Translations under genes and position numbers: made by a program
Shown here: positions 1-5,230 of the stretch, one piece after another
Position numbering within the stretch: the stretch's first letter is position 1
Layout: every line of letters begins with the position of its first letter
The notes under the pieces: generated by a model
What the model saw: the letters and a program-made list of their open reading frames with translations, nothing else
Told to the model about the DNA's origin: nothing
Databases searched by the model: none
DNA from: Actinomycetota bacterium
GTDB lineage: Bacteria > Actinomycetota > Acidimicrobiia > Acidimicrobiales > Palsa-688
Length of the DNA stretch: 5,230 nt
Direction of reading: 5' to 3'
Assembly (NCBI GenBank): GCA_023489205.1
Contig: JAMDDF010000100.1
Coordinates: 1-5,230, forward strand

Positions 1-980
1 GCGCTGCCGTTCTCGCCCTTGACCACGGCGCCGACAGCCGTACCCTCCGTTCTGTCCGCCAGCCTCGGTTTTCCACTCTCCGCTAGCATCTGCCACTCGC
101 GTCCGTATCGCTCGACGAGGGCGAGTCGCCGGGTGAACGAGATGCCGGGCAGTCGCGTAAGAACGAACGAGCGCGCGATCCGGATCCGCATCCAGGGATA
201 CTCGGATTTTAACCAGTGGTAATGGATCCAACCATCTGCCCGTCCCCCGCCAAAGGCACGAGCTAGCAGCGCCTCCTTCGTGAAGCGAGCGAAAGGCACG
301 TGGTGGTCCACCTCGGCGTCCAGCACCGCCTTGATCCGGTAACCTCCCGCTTTCATCATCAGCCCCAGTAGGACATCCTCCCCTCCCACGCCGACCAGCT
401 TGGGCCCTAGCTCAGTACGAAAGCCTCCGACAGCTCGAAAGGCCGCTGGCTGGACAGCCATGTTGAGCCCAGCAAGAAATGGTCGTTCGGGATCCATGGC
501 AACGGACGTATCGACGTAGAAACCGAGGTACGAGCGGGGGACGCGGGCGTCGGTAACGACATGGACGCCACCCACAGTCGCTTCGGCGTCCTTCGCAAGG
601 ATAGGGCGAACTATGGCTTCCAGCCATCCGGGGCGCGGAGTGACGTCGTCGTCTAGCATAGCGACCGCCTCAACCTCCCCGGCAGCCTCCACGCCCGCAT
701 TCCGGGCTCGAGCGGCACCCGTTTCGTTAAGATATAGGTAGCGAGCGTGATAACATTCCGCCACGTCGCGCGCCTCGCTGGTGCCGTTTTCGACGACGAA
801 GGTGGTTACGTTCCAACCGGGAGGCGCTTCCAGGCGAGCGAGGCAGGTTCGCAGATGCTGGACTCGGCCGTGCGTAGGGATGACTACGCTTACGTTCGGT
901 ATCACCACTAAAAGGCTATCATACAGCTGCACCGGTCGCTCAACGTGCCCCGCACTACGAGGAAACCACGTAGCTTGCAC
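1..980 (-). CDS. Family 2 glycosyltransferase (GT-A fold), C-terminus cut by window edge
   Basis: This is an open frame of 326 codons with no stop before the left edge, so the C-terminus is missing. By family knowledge it should transfer a sugar from a nucleotide-sugar to a growing glycan on the cytoplasmic side of the membrane; donor and acceptor cannot be read from the sequence. Visible motifs: VSVVIPTHGR at residues 30-39 (first Rossmann-like strand), NETGAARARNAG at 85-96 (typical GT2 helix), LDDD at 109-112 (DXD-type metal/UDP site), FLAGLNMAV near 168-176, GGED at 199-202 (catalytic-base region) and AEVDHHVPFARF near 222-233. No membrane helix is seen in the visible part. I chose GTG at 980 because AGGGGGA lies 6 nt upstream. 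The frame stays open upstream to about 1243, with an ATG at 1028 and a further GTG at 908, but neither has a comparable ribosome site. It is divergent from the secreted glycosidase gene. The family call is firm; the substrate is unknown. Confidence 0.93.
   Translation of the reverse strand, partial: MQATWFPRSAGHVERPVQLYDSLLVVIPNVSVVIPTHGRVQHLRTCLARLEAPPGWNVTTFVVENGTSEARDVAECYHARYLYLNETGAARARNAGVEAAGEVEAVAMLDDDVTPRPGWLEAIVRPILAKDAEATVGGVHVVTDARVPRSYLGFYVDTSVAMDPERPFLAGLNMAVQPAAFRAVGGFRTELGPKLVGVGGEDVLLGLMMKAGGYRIKAVLDAEVDHHVPFARFTKEALLARAFGGGRADGWIHYHWLKSEYPWMRIRIARSFVLTRLPGISFTRRLALVERYGREWQMLAESGKPRLADRTEGTAVGAVVKGENGS
386..405 (-). repeat. 20-base exact inverted match, copy inside the glycosyltransferase
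   Basis: This segment encodes PKLVGV just before the GGED motif of the glycosyltransferase. Its reverse complement occurs exactly at 1510-1529 in the intergenic region. A 20-base identity within about 5 kb is very unlikely by chance, so shared ancestry or recombination is implied. Confidence 0.6.
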
Positions 981-986
981 CTGATT

Positions 987-993
987 TCCCCCT
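987..993 (-). promoter_or_regulatory. Shine-Dalgarno site of the glycosyltransferase gene
   Basis: On the minus strand this reads AGGGGGA, followed by a 6-nt spacer and the GTG codon at 980-978. The purine run and spacing fit a strong ribosome binding site, and it decides the start among several in-frame candidates (ATG 1028, GTG 980, GTG 908). Confidence 0.7.
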
Positions 994-1056
994 AAGACGG
1001 TGCGGCTCTTTTCGAGGCAAAGGCCCATAGGGCGACCGAAATCACCTTGCCGCGCT

Positions 1057-1073
1057 AGCCGACTGCGTCGGCT
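1057..1073. repeat. Perfect 7-bp inverted repeat (hairpin) upstream of the glycosyltransferase
   Basis: The arms AGCCGAC (1057-1063) and GTCGGCT (1067-1073) pair perfectly around a 3-base loop. The site lies 77 bases upstream of the GTG start of the glycosyltransferase, in its presumed promoter or leader. No T-run follows on either strand, so it does not look like a classic terminator. It could be an operator or a leader hairpin, or a chance palindrome in GC-rich DNA. Confidence 0.4.
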
Positions 1074-1313
1074 CGCTCCTGTTCCCGTGAGCGGTGCCGG
1101 CACCAATAAGCATCGAAGTTGCCGTTGGACCTGAGCGCTCGTAGCTTCAGCACCCCTTCTGACCTGTCTACGGACTACCTGCCCCCCTAGTCCCCGGACG
1201 CCCGTGGGTCGGGTGCCGACCTCTGGCGGTCTGCTTCGGCGAGGTCACCAACCGGACGAGAACGCACGCCGGCGCCTGGAGGCCGCTCTCAGGGGCATCG
1301 CAGCTCCGGCGTG

Positions 1314-1342
1314 CTCGGGCCGCCCCCACCCGCCGGCCCGAG
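1314..1342. repeat. Perfect 9-bp inverted repeat with 11-base loop
   Basis: CTCGGGCCG (1314-1322) and CGGCCCGAG (1334-1342) are exact reverse complements separated by 11 C-rich bases. The stem is very GC-rich and stable, but no poly-T tract follows on either strand. A factor-dependent terminator, a relic of a mobile-element end, or chance are all possible. Confidence 0.4.
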
Positions 1343-1507
1343 GACGAAGTAGGAATGCTGCCCAGAGGGAGGCACGGCATTTGGGCCTGGCCGGTTGTGG
1401 CCGGGAACCTGTAGCTTCGGCGCGGCTAACAAGGACGAGCTTGGCCGTGCGCGACACCACGCACCACCAGTTGCTCAGGCTCGGGGAGCCCTGGCGCGTT
1501 TAACCGG

Positions 1508-1576
1508 GTGCCCAAGCTGGTCGGCGTGGACGAGAAGGCGGCACGGAAGGTCCAGTGGGCATGGCACACAGGATAA
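1508..1576 (+). pseudogene. Short coding relic, possibly of a second glycosyltransferase
   Basis: One frame reads VPKLVGVDEKAARKVQWAWHTG and then stops at TAA (1574-1576). Its first part matches GPKLVGVGGED of the neighbouring glycosyltransferase in the same codon phase: bases 1510-1529 are identical over 20 nt to the reverse complement of 386-405. About 40 bases further on, GGATAAGGCGG (1571-1581) resembles GGATCAAGGCGG of the same gene at roughly the equivalent distance, allowing a short deletion, where that gene encodes YRIKA. This is consistent with a decayed, frameshifted glycosyltransferase copy lying in the opposite orientation. The phrase VGVDEKAARK also recalls the GVDE segment of ISL3-type transposases, which is the main alternative. 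There is no start, ribosome site or full domain, so it is not functional as a gene. Confidence 0.3.
1510..1529 (+). repeat. 20-base exact inverted match, intergenic copy
   Basis: This is the partner of 386-405. The identity stops sharply on both sides, at a T/G difference on the left and an A/G difference on the right. Flanking similarity is weak, as expected if the rest of the copy has decayed. The two copies are in inverted orientation about 1.1 kb apart, so they could in principle support inversion of the gene start and promoter region between them. Confidence 0.6.
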
Positions 1577-1735
1577 GGCGGAGTCAATTCGCCCCATACT
1601 ACACAATTACGAAACGACGGAAGAGACCTCAACTCGTGGCGGTCCTCGGCCGACACTCTTTGAGTGCGACCTGCTGGGTCCCTGTCCTCCACGCCGCTAG
1701 ATGGGACATCGACAACAGCTCGTCGAATCCGGTGG

Positions 1736-1810
1736 ATGCCTCTGGCGAAAGTGCTAGCTACGATTTGTGCAGTGACCGCTGTCACTATTGTAGCTATACA
1801 CGCACACGCC
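1736..1810 (+). other. Signal peptide (Sec type) of the glycosidase
   Basis: Residues 1-25 have a short basic start (MPLAK), a hydrophobic core VLATICAVTAVTIVAI, and a small-x-small end AHA at 23-25 followed by SQP, giving a likely signal peptidase I cut after A25. With the alternative GTG start at 1664 the N-region would gain ARRIRW before the core. There is no LxxC lipobox with a following Cys at the cut site, so a lipoprotein is unlikely. Confidence 0.8.
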
Positions 1811-4800
1811 TCGCAGCCACTATCTATTGTCCCCGGACCTGGTGGCGGCGTTCCCGCGCCCTCCGCATCGGCAGTAACCCCTACCTGTGGCCTCCCGGAC
1901 GCGGCCACTTCGCTGGTCCCGGCACCCACGCTCCCAACAGACCCTGTCACGGTAGTCGCGGGCACCTTTGCGGTGTACGGCTTTTACGTCACCTCACAGA
2001 ATATCTATGTCTTCAACGGCACTGACATCGACATCTACACCTTGAACGGGACGAGCGTCTCCTCCTTTCAGCTACCAGCCGCCTTCACCGGCAACATCGC
2101 AGGTGCTGACAGCGGCCCCTTCGTTGACCCCTCTGGCAACATTTGGATGGGCAGCTATTACGGCGATGAAATCGCCGAGTTTTCACCTACTGGCCAGGTT
2201 ATCTGGTCAAGTTCAGCCTACCCAAATTCGAATCTTTTTGCATTCACGTCGTCCTCTGGGTACCGACTTGGCATCACACAGGCCGGCAGTTCCACCACCC
2301 AATTGCTGGACGACTCTGGCATGGACGTGGGGACGTTGCCAATTGTGTTACAGGGGTATGTGTCGCAGGATCCCAGTGGCAACCTGTTGGTGTCTAGCGC
2401 CGGCTACGTCAGTGCGTACAACCTGTCCGGCAACCTTTTGTGGAAATATGGCTCGTCACTAACAGCGGGAGCAGCATCGTACTCTGGCGCCCCCTACCAC
2501 TTCTACTACCAGGGTGAGGCCCTTGAACCTGTCGCCGGCGGCCCGGTATACACGCTTGACCCGCTGAGCACGATAGAGGAGACGAGTACTGAAGGGTACC
2601 TAGAGGCCACGACAACTCTGAACAGCGCGCTGCATATGTCGGGCGGAGAAGCGTTCCTCGTAAACGGCACCCTGTACTTCCCAGGAGGAGCACCCTTTAG
2701 CTCGAACGAGAACATCTCGTCCATACCGTTCAGCACTCTGCAGCAGTACTTGGCGTCTTCCTCGCCTGTCGATTCGCTTGGCTGGGGCGCTGGCATCACT
2801 TCCGGCTCTCCTGGCGCCAGAGTGACCGGCAACTACTTTCCCTATGGGACGACCCCCTCCTTCTACGCTAGCTTCGAACCGTCGTGGGCGTCGGATGCCT
2901 CTCACCTGCAACTGTCGTACTCAGTCTGGAGCGACACCGATGTTCAGCAGGGCACTTACCCGGCGCCTACCACAGTAGACCTGCCGACTTCGGCCAACGA
3001 CCTAGCGGACATGACGCTCAATATCCCGTCAGTCGACGATGCCCCCGGGCCCTACCAACTCCAAGCCGAGTTATGGGACGACTCAACCTCACCCCCCAGC
3101 CTGCTCGGGGCAACTTGCGCTCCCTTCTCCGTGGGTGCGCCTGGCAACAGACTCAACTTCAGTACCCTTCCGTCGGGCATTGGCTATGGTGGCCCGACGG
3201 ACCCTCGCGGCGTAGCCTTGAACAGCCAACTTGGCCTCAACGGCTTCAGAGGCCGGAGTTTCGACTGGGGCATCTTCCTCCCCGACTGCACAAGCACAGA
3301 TCCAACACTCAGCACCTGCGGTCCATCAGCCTTGGCTTTTACTGATGCGCCTCAATCGTACTTCCAAGCCGCGTACCTTGCCACACAAGACGGCGTGACA
3401 TATTGGGTACAAGTAAGCGACGGTGACGCCCTGTCAAAAGCGCTAGTTCAGAACGGATGGTGGGGAGAAGACGTCGAGGCTATAGTCAAGTACTATAGCA
3501 GCGTCTCTAATTGCACCATAGGCCAATGTGCACCGGTGACGGCTTGGGAAGCCTGGAACGAGGCCAATAACACATACAGTTCCAATGGGCAGGCCTACGA
3601 GCAGCAAGTGCTCGTACCGTTTTACGATGCAGTGAAAGGCGCAGCGCCCTCCGACACGGTGATAGGAGGTTCAAGCCTCGGCGTCGCCACCGGCTGGTGG
3701 CAGCAGGTGGTAGCCGCCGGCGGATTAGCCTACATGGACGTCGCTGGTGTCCACCCATATACAGGGAACAACGACTCTTGGGACGAGGATGGCACTGTCG
3801 CAGCCGTACAGCAACTGCAGACAATCCTTGGCACAACCCCTGTCTGGTTCACCGAAGTTGGCTGGTGGTCCAATGGCCCCTACAATTTCGTCGGCCAAGC
3901 CGATTCGGCTGCGACCGCAATGGTCTGGATGAAGTACCTCGGCACCCCTGTTTGGAACTACTATTTCGACGAAGGCGGATGGGGCAACTACGGCGTGTCC
4001 TTTTCTCTGATCCAGGCTACTGGAAGCGACGACTACGTCAAACCTTCGGCCCTAGCGGTCATGGAGGCGGCGCAGCAACTGCAAGGCCGCGCATATGTCT
4101 CGAGTCCCTCGGTTGGCATACCGCTCGCTCACGAAATGCTCTTCGGCCCCTCGTCCAACGGTGGCGAGGATCTGGCTACCGTGTGGACGGAGGGGCTTTC
4201 GACAACGGCACAGCTCGAGCTGACAGCACCGGCGGGGACCATCAACCTCACCGTAACGAACCAGTGGGGCGGGTCCTCCTCGTACGAACTTTCTCCTGGC
4301 CAGGAGTATGTGCTTCCCATCTCACCGGAAGTGACGTACCTCTCTTACCCCGACGGGGATCAACTGTCCATCAGCGCTATAGAGCCCTACGGCACAGACC
4401 TCGCCCTGGGCGGCACCGCGTCGGCATCGTCCTCGGCGCCGGGCTGCAGTGCGTCCCAAGCCATCAACGGCAATCTGGTCGGGGGATGGGAACCATCGGG
4501 CACAGACGCCAACCCTACGATCACGGTCCAACTGGCCGCGCCCGCCACCATCGACCGAGTCCTTGTGGACAACCATTCGATCGGCAGCATCGTGGGCAGC
4601 CCGCGCGACTTCAACGTGTACATTGAACTGCCCGACGGCTCATGGGAACAGGTGGGGTCGGTGATGGGAGAATTCTACGACCACGCAGTTGAGGTCATGT
4701 TCTCGCCGACCCAGGCGCAAGCGGTCCGGATTTCGGTCGAGGACGCCAACTACGGCGGCTATGCCGGGGGCGGCATTCCCTCCTTTTGGCCCAGTTCGGA

Positions 4801-5230
4801 AACCCTCGTCATGCAGATCCACGCCATCGAGGTATACGCCGCGTCGAGTGCTTCTGACCCCTCTGAACTCCCAGGAACGCCCTCCGTGGCAACAACGACC
4901 ACAACCAGCCCGGGAGCCACGACTACCACCGTCCCAGTCCCGACGACCATGGTGAGTGGTCCCTCACCCGTCCCAACGGCTCCCATAACCAGCCCGAACG
5001 AGGCGATCGGCCCAGTGGGCGGAATGCCTGGACCTGCACCGAGTGGTGCCACAGGACCAACTTCAACAGCATCAGCCCCGCCGGTGACTGCCACTCCGCC
5101 GGCTACTCTCCCACTCCCCAATGGGCCGCTATCTGCCCCTTCGCATGGCCCGGGCGCCACCCCTGACGGCAAGGGCTACTGGCTGGCCGCGGCCGGCGGT
5201 GGGGTCTACGCCTTCGGCGACGCCCGGGAC
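1736..5230 (+). CDS. Secreted multidomain clan GH-A glycoside hydrolase with CBM32-like domain, C-terminus cut by window edge
   Basis: There are 1165 codons without a stop. Layout: signal peptide 1-25; Pro/Ala/Gly-rich linker to about 65; PQQ/NHL-like propeller-like segment about 68-310; poorly defined part to about 380; Ig-like beta-sandwich about 380-468; TIM-barrel glycosidase about 470-790; beta-sandwich about 790-880; F5/8-type C domain about 889-1036; Pro/Ser/Thr linker 1037-1143; start of a KGYW..FGDA repeat from 1144. The glycosidase motifs are WEAWNEANN (acid/base E609 after N608), GVHPY (H673, Y675), WFTEVGWW (nucleophile E707, 98 residues later) and a final-strand WNYYF...KPSA segment. 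This is the retaining clan GH-A pattern, closest by eye to GH39-like enzymes. The substrate is unknown; a surface or exopolysaccharide glycan fits the adjacent glycosyltransferase. ATG 1736 starts directly before a good signal peptide, but the ribosome site is poor. GTG 1664 is an in-frame alternative adding 24 residues. Confidence 0.93.
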   Translation, partial: MPLAKVLATICAVTAVTIVAIHAHASQPLSIVPGPGGGVPAPSASAVTPTCGLPDAATSLVPAPTLPTDPVTVVAGTFAVYGFYVTSQNIYVFNGTDIDIYTLNGTSVSSFQLPAAFTGNIAGADSGPFVDPSGNIWMGSYYGDEIAEFSPTGQVIWSSSAYPNSNLFAFTSSSGYRLGITQAGSSTTQLLDDSGMDVGTLPIVLQGYVSQDPSGNLLVSSAGYVSAYNLSGNLLWKYGSSLTAGAASYSGAPYHFYYQGEALEPVAGGPVYTLDPLSTIEETSTEGYLEATTTLNSALHMSGGEAFLVNGTLYFPGGAPFSSNENISSIPFSTLQQYLASSSPVDSLGWGAGITSGSPGARVTGNYFPYGTTPSFYASFEPSWASDASHLQLSYSVWSDTDVQQGTYPAPTTVDLPTSANDLADMTLNIPSVDDAPGPYQLQAELWDDSTSPPSLLGATCAPFSVGAPGNRLNFSTLPSGIGYGGPTDPRGVALNSQLGLNGFRGRSFDWGIFLPDCTSTDPTLSTCGPSALAFTDAPQSYFQAAYLATQDGVTYWVQVSDGDALSKALVQNGWWGEDVEAIVKYYSSVSNCTIGQCAPVTAWEAWNEANNTYSSNGQAYEQQVLVPFYDAVKGAAPSDTVIGGSSLGVATGWWQQVVAAGGLAYMDVAGVHPYTGNNDSWDEDGTVAAVQQLQTILGTTPVWFTEVGWWSNGPYNFVGQADSAATAMVWMKYLGTPVWNYYFDEGGWGNYGVSFSLIQATGSDDYVKPSALAVMEAAQQLQGRAYVSSPSVGIPLAHEMLFGPSSNGGEDLATVWTEGLSTTAQLELTAPAGTINLTVTNQWGGSSSYELSPGQEYVLPISPEVTYLSYPDGDQLSISAIEPYGTDLALGGTASASSSAPGCSASQAINGNLVGGWEPSGTDANPTITVQLAAPATIDRVLVDNHSIGSIVGSPRDFNVYIELPDGSWEQVGSVMGEFYDHAVEVMFSPTQAQAVRISVEDANYGGYAGGGIPSFWPSSETLVMQIHAIEVYAASSASDPSELPGTPSVATTTTTSPGATTTTVPVPTTMVSGPSPVPTAPITSPNEAIGPVGGMPGPAPSGATGPTSTASAPPVTATPPATLPLPNGPLSAPSHGPGATPDGKGYWLAAAGGGVYAFGDARD
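1937..2665 (+). other. Propeller-like repeat segment of the glycosidase
   Basis: Residues about 68-310 contain recurring beta-blade-like phrases: NIYVFNGTDIDIYTLNG, GNIWMGSYYGDEIAEFSPTG (from G134), GNLLVSSAGYVSAYNLSG (from G215) and NLLWKYGSS. The pattern of a GN(I/L) strand, an aromatic strand and a 'SPTG/NLSG' turn followed by a strand with W is typical of PQQ/NHL-type beta-propeller blades. Only three or four blades are recognisable by eye, so a complete propeller is an inference. Its role could be glycan or protein binding, or positioning of the catalytic domain. Confidence 0.55.
3140..4105 (+). other. Clan GH-A catalytic TIM-barrel domain
   Basis: Residues about 469-790. The early barrel strands include FRGRSFDWGIFLPDC and DGVTYWVQVSDGD, followed by a helix and the strand TAWEAWNEANN with N608-E609 at the end of beta-4. 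VAGVHPYTG holds a conserved His-Tyr, PVWFTEVGWW places nucleophile E707 at the end of beta-7, and VWNYYFDEGGWGNYGVSF followed by KPSALAVMEAA resembles beta-8 and the last helix of GH39-like and GH5-like enzymes. Both catalytic acids are present, so activity is expected. Two close Cys pairs (C518/C528 and C593/C598) probably form disulfides near the active-site face. Confidence 0.85.
4400..4843 (+). other. F5/8-type C (discoidin, CBM32-like) domain
   Basis: Residues about 889-1036 begin with ALGGTASASSS, continue with ASQAINGN and TITVQLAAPATIDRVLVDN, then RDFNVYIELPDGSWEQVG, and end with QAVRISVEDA and MQIHAIEVYAA. This order of phrases is the standard discoidin/CBM32 fold pattern. In glycosidases such domains bind the target glycan, often galactose- or N-acetyl-hexosamine-containing. 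The ligand here is not predictable by eye. Confidence 0.85.
4844..5164 (+). other. Pro/Ser/Thr/Ala-rich extracellular linker
   Basis: Residues 1037-1143 are low complexity, with Thr runs (VATTTTTSPGATTTT) followed by Pro/Gly/Ala/Ser-rich sequence. Such linkers separate catalytic and anchoring modules in exported actinobacterial enzymes and are frequent sites of O-mannosylation. It joins the CBM32-like domain to the repeat domain at the window end. Confidence 0.8.
5162..5230 (+). other. First unit of a KGYW..FGDA repeat domain (truncated)
   Basis: The last residues read PDGKGYWLAAAGGGVYAFGDARD (1143-1165 with the leading Pro). From memory, tandem units of the form 'DG(K/R)GYWL(V/A)A.DGG(V/I)(Y/F).FGDA..' are frequent at the C-terminus of secreted actinobacterial proteins, notably in Acidimicrobiia. 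Further units probably follow beyond the window. A propeller-like or cell-wall-attachment role is plausible but not established. Confidence 0.7.

Larger units (their letters stand above)
981..1735. other. Divergent intergenic region without an intact gene
   Basis: These 755 bases separate the divergent starts of the glycosyltransferase and the secreted glycosidase. Several open frames up to about 180 codons cross the stretch on both strands, but their translations are Arg/Pro/Ala-rich, lack recognisable motifs, or are antisense to the start of the glycosidase gene, so I do not call them genes. The frame of the glycosyltransferase stays open from 980 up to about 1243, apparently by chance in GC-rich DNA. 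The region must hold promoters for both genes, but I see no convincing -35/-10 pair. It contains two perfect hairpins (1057-1073 and 1314-1342) and a probable gene relic around 1508-1576, so part of it looks like decayed coding DNA rather than pure regulatory sequence. Confidence 0.7.

Noticed and set aside
980..1040. TTGCCT...TCTTAG with a 17-base gap on the minus strand as a promoter of the glycosyltransferase
   Set aside because: The -10 match is poor and it overlaps the ribosome binding site region, leaving no room for a leader that includes the Shine-Dalgarno.
1204..1503. A 99-codon open frame on the plus strand in the intergenic region
   Set aside because: The Arg/Ala-rich translation has no recognisable motif and no ribosome site; at most it is part of decayed coding DNA.
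1510..1576. ISL3-type transposase fragment (GVDEKAARK phrase)
   Set aside because: Only a few residues agree with that family, no other transposase motif is present in any frame, and the 20-base identity to the nearby glycosyltransferase is a better explanation. I keep it as an alternative only.
1426..1965. A 179-codon open frame on the minus strand across the start of the glycosidase gene
   Set aside because: It is antisense to the signal peptide and linker, shows no recognisable domain, and is explained by GC-rich third positions of the opposite strand.
3697..4626. A 309-codon open frame on the plus strand inside the glycosidase gene
   Set aside because: It is in another frame of the GH-A domain, its translation is rich in Arg, His, Pro and Gly without motifs, and the overlapping frame carries clear catalytic and structural motifs.
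4759..5172. A 137-codon minus-strand frame with Val/Gly-rich, membrane-like sequence
   Set aside because: It is the complement of the Pro/Thr/Ser linker; the Thr and Pro codons read backwards as Gly and Val, giving a false hydrophobic look.
1..5230. CRISPR arrays, tRNA or rRNA genes, riboswitches
   Set aside because: I saw no regularly spaced repeats, no cloverleaf-like sequence with T-arm signature and no rRNA-like segments on either strand.

Overview
The window is GC-rich DNA holding two large genes transcribed divergently away from a gap of about 755 bases. Both genes run off the window edges. The organism is probably a high-GC actinobacterium. Acidimicrobiia or relatives are my best guess, because the right-hand protein ends in a DGKGYWLAAAGGGVYAFGDA-type unit, which I recall as common in surface proteins of that group. 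Both genes also use a fair number of A/T-ending codons (CTA, ATA, TTA), which argues against an extreme-GC streptomycete-like genome. The taxonomy is inference only.

Left (1-980, minus strand): a family 2 (GT-A fold) glycosyltransferase, 326 codons visible with the C-terminus cut off. It has the VSVVIPTHGR nucleotide-binding strand, a GAARARNAG helix, an LDDD metal/sugar-nucleotide motif and a GGED catalytic-region motif. A good Shine-Dalgarno (987-993) selects a GTG start at 980.

Middle (981-1735): no intact gene. It holds the 5' region of each neighbour, two perfect hairpins and a short relic. The relic contains 20 bases identical, in inverted orientation, to part of the glycosyltransferase gene, which suggests a decayed second glycosyltransferase.

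Right (1736-5230, plus strand): one uninterrupted reading frame of 1165 codons encoding a secreted multidomain protein. In order it has a signal peptide, a short Pro-rich linker, a PQQ/NHL-like beta-propeller-like segment, an Ig-like beta-sandwich, a clan GH-A TIM-barrel glycosidase (acid/base E609 in WNEANN, nucleophile E707 in FTEVGWW), a beta-sandwich, an F5/8-type C (CBM32-like) carbohydrate-binding domain, a long Pro/Ser/Thr linker, and the start of a KGYW..FGDA repeat domain cut by the window end.

A sugar-polymer-building glycosyltransferase next to a large exported glycosidase suggests an exopolysaccharide or cell-surface glycan locus. In this reading the glycosidase trims, edits or releases the polymer outside the cell, in the way PslG is associated with the Psl locus. 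The multidomain architecture is the most interesting item here.
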